Shown: in pieces, positions 43,004-53,019 of the stretch
How positions within the stretch are numbered: position 1 is the first letter of the stretch
Layout: every line of letters starts with the position of its first letter
Assembly (NCBI RefSeq): GCF_018555435.2
Contig: NZ_JAFEJT020000016.1
Location: forward strand, 1 to 53,099
Direction of reading: 5' to 3'
From: Bifidobacterium amazonense
Lineage (GTDB): Bacteria > Actinomycetota > Actinomycetes > Actinomycetales > Bifidobacteriaceae
DNA length: 53,099 bases
Program-made: the position numbers and the translations under genes
Notes under the pieces: model-generated
Seen by the model: only the letters and a program-made list of their open reading frames with translations
Told to the model about the DNA's origin: nothing
The model's database searches: none

Positions 43004-44305
43004 ATGACGAGTCTTTTGGATCATCCGCGCGGCGCAGAGCCCGGCAAGCCCGGCGATCGCAGCGCATTCAGCTTCGAAACCATCACCCGACTGCCCGATG
43101 CGGCGGACGGCAAGGGCCGCGGCGGTGCGCGCTACGGCCGTACCGGCATCCTGCATACGCCGCACGGCGACATCCATACGCCCGCGTTCGTGCCGGTCGC
43201 CACGCAGGCCGCAATGAAGGCCGTGCTGCCGGAGACGATGAGGGCGGAGGGCGCGCAGTGCATGCTGTCGAACGCCTTCCACCTGTACGAGCGCCCCGGC
43301 GAGGACGTGCTCGACGCGGCCGGCGGACTTGCGAAGTTCATGAACTGGGACGGACCGACGTTCACCGATTCGGGCGGCTTCCAGGTGCTCTCGCTCGGTG
43401 CCGGATTCAAGAAGACGCTGGCGATGGACGTGACCGGCATGAAGTCGGACGACGTGATCGCCGAGGGCAAGGAGCGCCTCGCGTTCGTGGACGAGGACGG
43501 CGTGACGTTCAAGTCGCCGCTCAACGGCTCGCTGCATAGGTTCTCCGCGGAGATCTCGATGGGCATCCAGCACAAGATCGGCGCGGACATCATGTTCGCG
43601 TTCGACGAGCTGACGACGCTCATGAACACGCGGCGCTATCAGGAGCAGTCGGTGGAGCGCACGTACCGCTGGGCGCAGCGTTGCGTCGCCGAGCACGAGC
43701 GACTGACCGAAGCGCGTCTCGGCAAGCCGTATCAGGCACTGTACGGCGTGGTGCAGGGCGCAAACTACGAGGATCTGCGCCGGCATGCGGCCGAGCAGAT
43801 CGCCTCGCTGGACTTCGACGGCGTGGGCATCGGCGGCGCGATCGAGAAGCGCATCATCGGCGACACCTGCGCGTGGATCTGCGACGCGATGCCGGAGAGC
43901 CGGCCGCGCCACGTGCTCGGCATCGCCGCGGTGGACGACATCTTCGCGTGCGTGGAGAACGGCGGCGACACGTTCGACTGCGTGGCTCCGGCCCGTTGCG
44001 GCCGCAACGGCGCGATCTTCACGCGCGACGGCCGCTACAACGTCAAGCGCGCGGAGTTCAAGTCCGATTTCGGGCCTTTGGAGGAGGGCTGCGACTGCTA
44101 CACGTGCACGCACTATTCGCGCGCGTACGTCGATCATCTGCTGCGCGCCCGCGAGTTCAACGGGTTCACGCTGGCGACGATCCACAACGAGCACTTCTTC
44201 ATCAAGCTGCTCGACGACATCCGCGCGTCGATCGACGGCGGCTATTTCGACGAGTTCCGCGACGCGACGCTCGCCCGCTTCTACGCGCACGGCTCGCGCG
44301 GCTGA
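43004..44305 (+). CDS. tgt: Queuine tRNA-ribosyltransferase, right arm
   Basis: Identical 433-residue copy of 8795-10096, with TDSGGFQ and the CDCYTC zinc site. Confidence 0.95.
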   Translation: MTSLLDHPRGAEPGKPGDRSAFSFETITRLPDAADGKGRGGARYGRTGILHTPHGDIHTPAFVPVATQAAMKAVLPETMRAEGAQCMLSNAFHLYERPGEDVLDAAGGLAKFMNWDGPTFTDSGGFQVLSLGAGFKKTLAMDVTGMKSDDVIAEGKERLAFVDEDGVTFKSPLNGSLHRFSAEISMGIQHKIGADIMFAFDELTTLMNTRRYQEQSVERTYRWAQRCVAEHERLTEARLGKPYQALYGVVQGANYEDLRRHAAEQIASLDFDGVGIGGAIEKRIIGDTCAWICDAMPESRPRHVLGIAAVDDIFACVENGGDTFDCVAPARCGRNGAIFTRDGRYNVKRAEFKSDFGPLEEGCDCYTCTHYSRAYVDHLLRAREFNGFTLATIHNEHFFIKLLDDIRASIDGGYFDEFRDATLARFYAHGSRG

Positions 44306-44316
44306 TCGGATCCGGA

Positions 44317-44426
44317 CTTCGCAAAGTTCGCACGATTTCGCGACCTATGCGAACTTTGCGAGGTTTCACACCCTTTTTTCCTCGTAAAGTTCGCACGCCC
44401 GACGGCATCATGCGAACTTTGCGAGG
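44317..44426. repeat. Alternating 16-bp repeat array, right arm
   Basis: Mirror of 8674-8783, period 31-32 bp. Confidence 0.9.
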
Positions 44427-44544
44427 AAAACGCCGCATCATCCGGGCACAACGTCATCCGACCGCCATCGTACCCCACCGCGCGGGGTACCCGTGCAAGG
44501 CGGCCGATCGGCAACAACCGATCGGCGACGGCCGCACGACCGCG

Positions 44545-46236
44545 CTACAGGCAGGCGATATTGCTGTCGGTGCGTGATTCCGTGCCGCCGACCAGCGAGC
44601 GCCCGCCCCAGCCGGAACCGGTTGCGACACCGACAGCCGCACCATCCCAGTCGCCGACGCGCATGATCATCTGCCCGCGGCCGAAGTCGGCCGTCTCCAG
44701 GCTCATGCTCATGTCGTGTCCACGCCGGGCGAGTTCGCGCGCGATCGCCGCGTCGAACCGCGTCTCCACGCGCGTCGCGTTGCCTCGATCCCACCGCCAG
44801 CGCGGCGCGTCGAGCGCCTGCTGCGGGTCCATGCCGAAGTCGATCGCGTTCATCGCGACCTGCACGTGACCCTGCGGCTGCATGTACGCGCCCATCACGC
44901 CGAACGGCCCGACCGGCCGGCCGTCGCGCATCAGGAACCCCGGAATAATCGTGTGATACGTGCGCTTGCCCGGCTTGAGCGCGTTCGCAAGCGACGGGTC
45001 GAGCGCGAAATCGGCGCCACGGTTCTGCAATGCTATGCCGGTGCCGGGCACCACGATCCCCGACCCGAATCCCATGTAATTCGACTGGATGTACGAGACC
45101 ATGTTGCCTTCGCCATCCGCACAGCACAGGTATACGGTGCCGGATGTCGACGGCGTGCGCGTCGTGCGCACTTCGGCGGTCTCGCCGATCAGCCGCGCCT
45201 TCCCCTCACCGTATTCGGGCGCAAGATAACGCGCGTAATCAACGCTCGTATCATCCGGGTCGGTGACCACGTCGAACGCGTCCGCGAACGCGATTTTGAT
45301 CGCCTCGATCTGCCGATGGTAGGCGAGCGCGCGATCCGTTCCGGCGACGTCGAAATTGCGCAGGATGTTGAGCGCCATAAGCGCGACGATGCCCTGTCCG
45401 TTCGGCGGGATCTCGCACACCTGCCAGCCGTCGCGATAGTCGAGGCGCATCGGATCGACCCAGCGCGGACGGAACGCGGCCAGATCGTCGTAGCGCAGGT
45501 ATCCGCCGGCCGCACGGCTTGCCGCGTCGATCGCACGCGCCAGATCGCCCTCGTAGAACGAGCGCGCGTTCGTCGCGCCGATCTCGGCCAGCGAGTCGGC
45601 ATGATCCGGCAGCGTGACGACGTCGCCGGCCTGCGGCGTGCGCTGGTCGGCACCGCGCGTGAACGTGCGGAACCAGTCGTCGAATCGGCCGCCGGCGTTC
45701 TCCCGGCGATACGCGTCGGCCGAACGCTTCCACCAGTACGCAAGGTTCGGGTTCGCCGCGTAGCCGTTGCGCGCGTAGTCGACGGCCGGCGCGAGATCGT
45801 CGGACAGCGTGAGCCGGCCGTAGCGTTCGTTCAGCGCGGCCCATGCGGCGGGCGCGCCCGGCACGGTGACCGGCGTCCAGCCGAAGCGCAGCATATGGCC
45901 GTCCGCGGTGACGTTGCCGTCCGCGATGACCCGGTCGATGGAGATGCCCTGCGGCGCCGGACCGCTCGAGTTGAGGCCGATCAGTCGCTGCTCGCGAGCG
46001 CTCCATGCGATGCAGAATGCGTCCGATCCGAGGCCGTTGGACGTCGGTTCGACGACGGTGAGCGCGGCCGCTGCGGCGACGGCCGCGTCGAACGCGTTGC
46101 CGCCTTTGAGGATGGCCTGCAGACCGGCGGCCGACGCCTGCGGTTCGGAGCAGTTGACCATGGCCCGGTCGGCGTAGATCGGGAATCGTTGGGAGGGGTA
46201 GCGCTGGGAGAGCGGGTCGAAATTCGCGTTCATCAT
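44545..46236 (-). CDS. Gamma-glutamyltransferase family protein, right arm
   Basis: Identical 563-residue copy of 6864-8555, starting 7 nt after a GATAAT box. Confidence 0.9.
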   Translation of the reverse strand: MMNANFDPLSQRYPSQRFPIYADRAMVNCSEPQASAAGLQAILKGGNAFDAAVAAAAALTVVEPTSNGLGSDAFCIAWSAREQRLIGLNSSGPAPQGISIDRVIADGNVTADGHMLRFGWTPVTVPGAPAAWAALNERYGRLTLSDDLAPAVDYARNGYAANPNLAYWWKRSADAYRRENAGGRFDDWFRTFTRGADQRTPQAGDVVTLPDHADSLAEIGATNARSFYEGDLARAIDAASRAAGGYLRYDDLAAFRPRWVDPMRLDYRDGWQVCEIPPNGQGIVALMALNILRNFDVAGTDRALAYHRQIEAIKIAFADAFDVVTDPDDTSVDYARYLAPEYGEGKARLIGETAEVRTTRTPSTSGTVYLCCADGEGNMVSYIQSNYMGFGSGIVVPGTGIALQNRGADFALDPSLANALKPGKRTYHTIIPGFLMRDGRPVGPFGVMGAYMQPQGHVQVAMNAIDFGMDPQQALDAPRWRWDRGNATRVETRFDAAIARELARRGHDMSMSLETADFGRGQMIMRVGDWDGAAVGVATGSGWGGRSLVGGTESRTDSNIACL

Positions 46237-46293
46237 GTCGTCCATTATCGTCGCCGGCGCCGGGCGGACGCGCGCGGCATTGCGCATAATGAG

Positions 46294-46349
46294 TATCGTT
46301 CGGAGAGCACCGTTCGGCAAGCACCGTTCGGCAAGCACCGTTCGGAGAG
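46294..46349. repeat. Four 14-bp tandem repeats, right arm
   Basis: Mirror of 6751-6806. Confidence 0.9.
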
Positions 46350-46379
46350 CCGCCCGAGATGCGGGGAACGGAGGAGCGT

Positions 46380-47321
46380 ATGGGTCTTATCGCGGCGATG
46401 CAGGGGTTCTGCGTCATCGGCATCATCATTCTCATCGGCTATATCGCCGCGCGCTGCCAGATCGGCGGCCCGACCGCGCAGATGGTGCTCAATCGTTTCA
46501 GCTATTTCGTGTCCACGCCGTGCCTCATGTTCGCGCTGCTGTCCAAGGAGCATCTTGCGGACGTGTTCAAGACGGGCGTCCTGGTCGCGATCCTGTGCGC
46601 GTCGATCACGGGCGCGATATTTCTCGCGATCAACGCCGCATGCTTCCGGCTGAAACTCGCCGACGCGACGATCGGCGTGCTCATCTCCATGTTCATGAAC
46701 GCGAACAATATCGGCCTGCCCATCGCCACGTACATTCTCGGCGATCCGACCGCGGTCACGCCGATCGTGCTCATCCAGGGCATCCTGTTCACGCCGGTCG
46801 CGCTGACCATGCTCGACCTGTCGTCCAAGGACACGGTGAGCGTACGCACGATCGTCGGCCAGCCGCTGCATCAGCCGATTCTGATCGGCGTGCTGCTGGG
46901 CATCGTCACGTCCGCGATCAGCGACCATGTCGGCTGGTTCGTCGTGCCGGATTATCTGTACGATCCGATCAATATCGTCGGAGGATCGTCGGTACCGCTG
47001 ATTCTGACGGCGTTCGGCATGTCGTTGCGCAATACGAAGCCGTTCGGAGCCGGCGCCGATTATGCGGCGACGATTACGGCTGCGCTGCTGAAGAATGCGG
47101 TGATGCCGGCGGCCGCGTTCCTGCTTGCCTATTTCATGATGGGATTCCGCGGCACGGACCTGTACGCGTGCGTGATCCTCGCCGCGCTGCCGACCGCGCA
47201 GAACGTGTACAACTACGCGTCGCGCTACGATGCGGGCACGCGCCTCGCCCGCGACGGCATCCTGCTCAGCACCCTCTCCTCCCCCGTGTTCATCTTCATC
47301 ATCGCCGCGCTGCTGGGGTGA
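46380..47321 (+). CDS. AEC family transporter, right arm
   Basis: Identical 313-residue copy of 5779-6720, with GGAGG before its start. Confidence 0.9.
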   Translation: MGLIAAMQGFCVIGIIILIGYIAARCQIGGPTAQMVLNRFSYFVSTPCLMFALLSKEHLADVFKTGVLVAILCASITGAIFLAINAACFRLKLADATIGVLISMFMNANNIGLPIATYILGDPTAVTPIVLIQGILFTPVALTMLDLSSKDTVSVRTIVGQPLHQPILIGVLLGIVTSAISDHVGWFVVPDYLYDPINIVGGSSVPLILTAFGMSLRNTKPFGAGADYAATITAALLKNAVMPAAAFLLAYFMMGFRGTDLYACVILAALPTAQNVYNYASRYDAGTRLARDGILLSTLSSPVFIFIIAALLG

Positions 47322-47397
47322 GTGTCTGGGTGATTCAACAACTGCGCCTGACCGTCTCGGGCCGTCTCGGGCCGACCGCCCGCAACGGAAGATATCC

Positions 47398-47712
47398 GAA
47401 TGTGGGGAAAATGAGACTTTTACGCACGCCCGTATCCGAAAGTGGGGAAATTGCGACGCGACACGCCGGTTTCCGATCCCGTTCGTACTGCTTGGTTCCC
47501 CACATTCAGGATATCGAGCCGAAAGTGGGGAAACAGGCAGTATGAACGCCCGTCATCGGCGGGCTTGATGCTGTCCATTTCCCCACTTTCGTCATCGGGC
47601 CATGTCCGTGGTTCCGCCAAGGCCTGTTCATGCTGCCTGTTTCCCCACATCCGCCGCCACCCCGGCCTCCAACGGCGGGCCGACGGGCCAACCGGACAGG
47701 AATGTGGGGAAA
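47398..47712. repeat. Seven GTGGGGAAA-type repeats, right arm
   Basis: Mirror of 5388-5702. Confidence 0.85.
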
Positions 47713-47753
47713 TCTAAACATTTTGCGTAGGGTCTTCCTGCGCCCGACAGATA

Positions 47754-47799
47754 CAGAAAAGCCCCGGACCGTTGATATTCCAACGATTCGGGGCTTTCT
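47754..47799 (-). terminator. Terminator after tRNA-Leu, right arm
   Basis: Mirror of 5301-5346. Confidence 0.85.
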
Positions 47800-47806
47800 C
47801 CCTGCG

Positions 47807-47889
47807 TGCGAGTGGGGGGAGTTGAACCCCCACGAGCATACACTCACTGCCACCTGAAGACAGCGCGTCTACCATTCCGCCACACTCGC
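47807..47889 (-). tRNA. tRNA-Leu (CAG), right arm
   Basis: Identical mirror copy of the tRNA at 5211-5293. Confidence 0.95.
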
Positions 47890-47998
47890 AGACAATCGAT
47901 TAAGATACACCCATATCATCAGTCACGCAATCTTCGGCGTGTCGCGCGATATCGCAGCGAAAATCAGACCCTCTCATCGCACGGCAGTATGGCAGCAC

Positions 47999-48364
47999 TC
48001 ACAGCGACACAATGTCCGCGCCGAACGGCCACAGCGCCAGTTTGGCCATCTTGAACGACTGGATGCCGAACGGGATGCCAATGATGGTGAGGCAGTTGAC
48101 CAAGCCGGCACCCACATACCCGAGCGCCATCCACACGCCGACCAGCACCATCCACACGATGTTCGCCAGCGTGGATCCGACGCCGCCCCGATACACCACG
48201 GTCTTACCGAACGGGGTGAGCGTGAGTTCGGCCATTTTGAACGCCTGTATGCCCAGCGGGATGCCGATGATCGTCACGCATAGCACCAGTCCGACGATCG
48301 CCCAGCCCAACGACAGGAGCAGACCGCCGAAAATCAGCCACACGATATTGCCCAAAAGTCTCAT
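47999..48364 (-). CDS. YccF-like inner membrane protein, right arm
   Basis: Identical 121-residue copy of 4736-5101 with the internal duplication. Confidence 0.88.
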   Translation of the reverse strand: MRLLGNIVWLIFGGLLLSLGWAIVGLVLCVTIIGIPLGIQAFKMAELTLTPFGKTVVYRGGVGSTLANIVWMVLVGVWMALGYVGAGLVNCLTIIGIPFGIQSFKMAKLALWPFGADIVSL

Positions 48365-48489
48365 ATCTTCATACTGCCATGCCGCAACGGGCGCAACGGT
48401 CAGGGGAACCACTGATTTATCCCTGATCCGGCAAGCCTGATCCGACAAGCCGGACCATCCCTCACCAACTCACCAACGCGGGGCCAGCC

Positions 48490-48499
48490 TTGTATACAA
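48490..48499. promoter_or_regulatory. GntR-like palindrome, right arm
   Basis: Mirror of 4601-4610. Confidence 0.35.
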
Positions 48500-48639
48500 C
48501 CATTCCGCACGGTTCGCACACCGCTTTGCACGCCCGCTCGTCGAGCGCGATCCGACAGTCACGATCCGGCAGCCCCGCCGAGTATCCCCATCCCGACCCA
48601 ACGTCCCCGGTTCGCATCCGACCGGTCGCCAATCCCTTC

Positions 48640-48653
48640 TGCTATCGTTTGCA
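48640..48653. promoter_or_regulatory. LacI-type operator candidate, right arm
   Basis: Mirror of 4447-4460; reads TGCTATCGTTTGCA on the plus strand. Confidence 0.55.
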
Positions 48654-48659
48654 TGAGGA

Positions 48660-48914
48660 CGGGACGCGCGCCCACGCGCAACGCGGCACAACGCGGCACA
48701 ACGCGACTCAATGCGGCACGGTCGCAACCCACGGCCACAGCCACTATCGCGACCACGGCTACAAGCAGCCGCCCCACCACGGTCACGGCTACGGCGCTGC
48801 CACAGCCGCAGTCCCGGTCACAAACCGCGGCCACAAGCCACGGCCGAAAACCGCCGCCGCAACCACGGCGCGAACGCGACGAAACCGCAGCAGACCCGCT
48901 GGAAGGAGACTCCA
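48660..48914. repeat. Low-complexity leader of GH13 gene, right arm
   Basis: Mirror of 4186-4440; CCAC/CACGGC-rich on the coding strand. No convincing gene. Confidence 0.5.
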
Positions 48915-50690
48915 ATGACGTCGAACAACACACGCGACGACTGGTGGAAGCAGGCGGTCGTCTACCAGATCTACCCGCGCAGCTTCAAGGACGTGAACGG
49001 CGACGGCCTCGGCGACATCGCCGGCATCACCGAGAAGATGCCGTATCTCAAAACGCTCGGCGTGGACGCAATCTGGCTGAGCCCGTTCTATCCGTCCGAT
49101 CTCGCGGACGGCGGCTACGACGTGATCGACTATCGCAACGTCGACCCGCGTCTCGGCACCATGGACGACTTCGACGCGATGGCCGCGGCCGCTCGCGAGG
49201 CCGGCATCAAGATCATCGTCGACATCGTGCCGAATCACACGTCGAACAGGCACAAGCTGTTCCAGGCCGCCCTCGCGGCCGCTCCCGGCTCCCCCGAACG
49301 CGACCGGTATATCTTCCGCGAGGGCCGTGGGTCGAACGGCGAACTGCCGCCGAACGACTGGCAGGCCATGTTCGGCGGCCCCGCGTGGGAGCGCGTGCCG
49401 GACGGCCAGTGGTATCTGCACATCTTCACCAAGGAGCAGCCGGACGTCAACTGGGATAATCCGGACATCCACGAGGAGTTCGCGAAGACGCTGCGCTTCT
49501 GGTCCGACCACGGCGCGGACGGCTTCCGCATCGACGTGGCGCACGGTCTCGCCAAGGATCTCGACAGCGTCCCGCTCGCCGACCAGCCGGCCGACAGCGT
49601 GCAGAACGCGCTGTCCAGCGACGGTCTGAGCCCGTTGTGGGACCGCCCCGAGGTGCACGACATCTACCGTGAGTGGCGCGAGATCTTCAACGAGTACGAT
49701 CCGCCGCGGTTCGCGGTCGGCGAGGCGTGGGTGGTGCCTGAGCATCAGCATCTGTATGCGAGCACCGACGAGCTCGGCCAGGTGTTCAACTTCGAGTTCG
49801 CGAAGGCGAACTGGGACGCGGCCGAAATGCGCGCGGCGATCGCCGAGGGGCTGGATTCCGCGGCCGAGACCGGCGATTCGACGACGACGTGGGTGATGAA
49901 CAACCACGACGTGCCGCGCAGCCCGTCGCGTTACGGCCTGCCGCAGGTCACGCGCGCGCCGTATCACCAGCTGGCGCACGATTGGCTGCTGCGCAACGGC
50001 GGTTCGTATGAGGAGGATCGCGAGCTGGGCGCGCGCCGCGCCCGTGCCGCCGTGTTGATGGAGATGGGCCTGCCCGGTTCGGTGTACGTGTATCAGGGCG
50101 AGGAGCTGGGCCTGCCGGAGGTCGCGGACATTCCGTGGGACCGGCTTGAGGATCCGACGCCGTTCAACACGCTGCGTAACTTCACCGACAAGGGCCGTGA
50201 CGGCTGCCGCGTGCCGCTGCCGTGGGATTCGACGGATGTGCCGGCTGTGGCGAATTGGTCGCCGGAACCCCGGTCCGAGCATGCGTTCGGCACGGGAGCC
50301 TCGTTCGGCTTCTCGCCGGCCACGCGTCCGGATGGATCGCATGCGGCCGATCCGCACCTGCCGCAGCCGCTGTGGTACAAGGACTACGCCGCGGACGCCG
50401 AGGAGCGGGATCCCGAGTCGATGCTGAATCTGTACCGTCGCGTGCTGTCGCTGCGCGCCGGCCTGCTGACGGCGACTGCGGACACGTCGACGTTCGACTG
50501 GCTGGACATGGGCGACGACGTGATCGCCTACCGCCGGCCGAGCACGGACGACGACGGCCGTGCGCTCGTCAGCGTCACGAATTTCGGTGCGGACGCGATC
50601 GAACTGCCGTCCGGCGAACCGGTGCTCGCGTCGGTGCCGCTGGTCGACGGCCTTCTGCCGTCCGACGCGTCCGTCTGGCTGCTGCAGTAG
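48915..50690 (+). CDS. GH13 alpha-glucosidase, right arm
   Basis: Identical 591-residue copy of 2410-4185, with GGAGA before the ATG and the same catalytic motifs. Confidence 0.92.
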   Translation: MTSNNTRDDWWKQAVVYQIYPRSFKDVNGDGLGDIAGITEKMPYLKTLGVDAIWLSPFYPSDLADGGYDVIDYRNVDPRLGTMDDFDAMAAAAREAGIKIIVDIVPNHTSNRHKLFQAALAAAPGSPERDRYIFREGRGSNGELPPNDWQAMFGGPAWERVPDGQWYLHIFTKEQPDVNWDNPDIHEEFAKTLRFWSDHGADGFRIDVAHGLAKDLDSVPLADQPADSVQNALSSDGLSPLWDRPEVHDIYREWREIFNEYDPPRFAVGEAWVVPEHQHLYASTDELGQVFNFEFAKANWDAAEMRAAIAEGLDSAAETGDSTTTWVMNNHDVPRSPSRYGLPQVTRAPYHQLAHDWLLRNGGSYEEDRELGARRARAAVLMEMGLPGSVYVYQGEELGLPEVADIPWDRLEDPTPFNTLRNFTDKGRDGCRVPLPWDSTDVPAVANWSPEPRSEHAFGTGASFGFSPATRPDGSHAADPHLPQPLWYKDYAADAEERDPESMLNLYRRVLSLRAGLLTATADTSTFDWLDMGDDVIAYRRPSTDDDGRALVSVTNFGADAIELPSGEPVLASVPLVDGLLPSDASVWLLQ

Positions 50691-50788
50691 CGCGCGTCAT
50701 TGACGTCATACGCGCAGACTACGCGCAGACGTCATACGCGCACGAACGCACGAGGACGCGACACGAGGCTGGCCGACGAACGCAAACG

Positions 50789-50858
50789 GCGGCGAACGCC
50801 GGCTGCGACGTGCACGATATCGGTGATGTCGTGCACGTCACCGGCCAGCGTTCGCCGC
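50789..50858. terminator. Nested palindrome between convergent genes, right arm
   Basis: Mirror of 2242-2311. Confidence 0.6.
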
Positions 50859-50909
50859 AGTGCGCATGTTGTCGATCGACATACGTTGGCAGCGTACGTC
50901 AACGGCTCG

Positions 50910-51608
50910 TCAGCAGTTCCAGCGTTCGATCACGCGATCGCCCTTGTAGACGGACAGGATCGAGTAGTGCGCGGTGTCGAGCCGCAGCAAACGTGCGAAC
51001 TGCGGCTCGACGCCCAGCCAACGGGACGTGAGGATGCGCAGGACGTGCGCGTGCGCGACGAACAGCACGTTGCGGCCGTCTTCCAGCAACGGCATCGCCT
51101 GGTCGATGGCCAGCTGCACGCGCTCGTACACGTCCTGCAGCGACTCGCCGGCGCCATTGCGTACGGTGATCCGTTCTCCGTTCGGCAGCGTCTCCTCCCA
51201 TTCGCCTTCCATGGACGGATCGAGCGCGTCCGGACCGTCGCGCCACACGTCCCACGATCCGCCGTGCATCTGCGCCACGGTCTGCCGTGTACGGCCCTCC
51301 GCACGGCCGTAATCCCACTCGGCCAACGCGGGCAGCGTCTGCGGTTCGAATCCGGCCAGACGCGCGGTCTGCTGCGCACGTTTGAGCGGGCTGGCGAACA
51401 TGCAGTCGTTGTCAAACCCTTCGGGGAACAGGCTGCGAATACGTTTGCCGGCATCCTGCGCCTGTCGCACGCCGGTTTCGGTCAATGGGATGTCCGTGCG
51501 GCCCGTGTGCTGTCCTGAGACGCTCCATGCGGTTTCCCCGTGCCGCAGCAGTACCAGTTGTCCGGTTGGTCCGTTTGCGGCCGCCTTGCCACTGTTCGTT
51601 TGACTCAT
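50910..51608 (-). CDS. Histidine phosphatase family protein, right arm
   Basis: Identical 232-residue copy of 1492-2190 (LLRHGETAW, VAHAHVLR). Confidence 0.88.
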   Translation of the reverse strand: MSQTNSGKAAANGPTGQLVLLRHGETAWSVSGQHTGRTDIPLTETGVRQAQDAGKRIRSLFPEGFDNDCMFASPLKRAQQTARLAGFEPQTLPALAEWDYGRAEGRTRQTVAQMHGGSWDVWRDGPDALDPSMEGEWEETLPNGERITVRNGAGESLQDVYERVQLAIDQAMPLLEDGRNVLFVAHAHVLRILTSRWLGVEPQFARLLRLDTAHYSILSVYKGDRVIERWNC

Positions 51609-51776
51609 ACGCCCCACTCTACTCACGTCGTCGGGGTTTCGCATCGTTTGCTTCGTTTTTGCCGTAGGCGTTCGTGTACGGATGCGTGACCGAGGCGGGA
51701 GCCGTCCGCGTTGGGTTGTGCGGACAGCTGGGCTCGTGCCGGACGCGTGACTGAAGTGCGCGCACCGACGGCCCTT

Positions 51777-51863
51777 CGTATCCCGCCACGTGTGGGTGCA
51801 CTCCAAGCGCTCGCATAGCCCTTCCGATGCGGTTTTCCGTATCTCGCCACGTGTAGGTGCACT
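51777..51863. repeat. Two direct repeats in divergent gap, right arm
   Basis: Mirror of 1237-1323. Confidence 0.7.
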
Positions 51864-51965
51864 GTCTCGGTCCTTCGCCTAACGGCGATTCGTAGCTGCG
51901 CACGTCTGCACGCGCGCCCGCACGCGCCCGCACGCGCGTCGCTACCTCGCCAAATAATGTTGACC

Positions 51966-52361
51966 ATGACCGATGTTCAGGCAGAGTCGACCGCCGATCA
52001 GATCATCGCCGTGTTCGACAGGATCAACGAGAAGGTGGATGCCATGCGCGCGAAGCGAATCAACGACCCCGATTCCCTTGGCGACAAGTTTCTGAAGTTC
52101 GCTCTGCCGTCCGTCGCCGGTTTCGTCGCCGGCAAACTGTTCACGTTCGCGTGGAACCGTAGTCTGGGCCGCAATCGCAAGGCTGCGTCGCAGGCCGGCG
52201 CAGGTTCGTTTGGCGACGGCGTGGTCGATGAAAAGGAAAGCCTGATGATGAGCGTGCTGTTCTCGGCGCTGTCGGCGGCCGTCGGCGCGGCTGTGTCGCA
52301 GCTGTCGGACCGCGGCTCGCAGGCGATCGTCGATCGTCGCCATCGTCGCAGGAACGACTGA
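51966..52361 (+). CDS. DUF4235 family membrane protein, right arm
   Basis: Identical 131-residue copy of 739-1134. TAATGT at 51955-51960 precedes the ATG by 5 nt. Confidence 0.75.
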   Translation: MTDVQAESTADQIIAVFDRINEKVDAMRAKRINDPDSLGDKFLKFALPSVAGFVAGKLFTFAWNRSLGRNRKAASQAGAGSFGDGVVDEKESLMMSVLFSALSAAVGAAVSQLSDRGSQAIVDRRHRRRND

Positions 52362-52601
52362 TCGCGTGCCCGTTGCGCACTCGTTGTGCACTCGCGGTGA
52401 ACGTTACGTTTGCCGCCGTCGATCGTGCGACGATATACGGCATGACCGTCGCGTAGTGCATTGCTTCAATGCTTGTTCGTCGGCCAGCCACGACTTGACA
52501 AAACCAGCGTGGTTGTGTGTATGCGAGACGCTGTGTCTACGTATCGATGTGCGTATAGCCATGTCATCGCGTCCCTGGATGCCGGATCGTCACGTCACCC
52601 G

Positions 52602-52853
52602 CTATCGGCGGCGCGGCTTGTAGCCTTTCTTGCGTGAGTGCGGCTTGAGTTGCTGGTTGAGCGGCACCACACGATAACTGTTACGCGGGTCACGATGGGT
52701 CAGATGCCACGTACCGCAGTATTCGCAACGATATACCCACAGTTCCGCACCGCGTTCGCGCAGGCTTTGGTCTGCCGCTTGTTGAGCCTGCGCCTTGTCG
52801 TGATACATGATCTTGTTCGACTCGGTGCAGCGTTTGGGGACAAAGTAATGCAT
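52602..52853 (-). CDS. Small CxxC-containing protein, right arm
   Basis: Identical 83-residue copy of 247-498. Confidence 0.75.
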   Translation of the reverse strand: MHYFVPKRCTESNKIMYHDKAQAQQAADQSLRERGAELWVYRCEYCGTWHLTHRDPRNSYRVVPLNQQLKPHSRKKGYKPRRR

Positions 52854-52972
52854 GGTAGTAACCGTAACAAGTGGTGTAGTTGTTGAATATGCGTGGTGTT
52901 TTTGTCTTGCTGGCGGTGTTCCGGCTGGGTGTTTTTCGTCGCTTGGTTCGTCGTTGTGTTGTGTGGGTATGA

Positions 52973-53011
52973 GAAAGGACCCCGGGAGCCGTGTGGCTCG
53001 ACCGGGGTCCT
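52973..53011 (-). terminator. Terminator of rRNA operon, right arm
   Basis: Mirror of 89-127. Confidence 0.85.
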
Positions 53012-53019
53012 CATCAAGT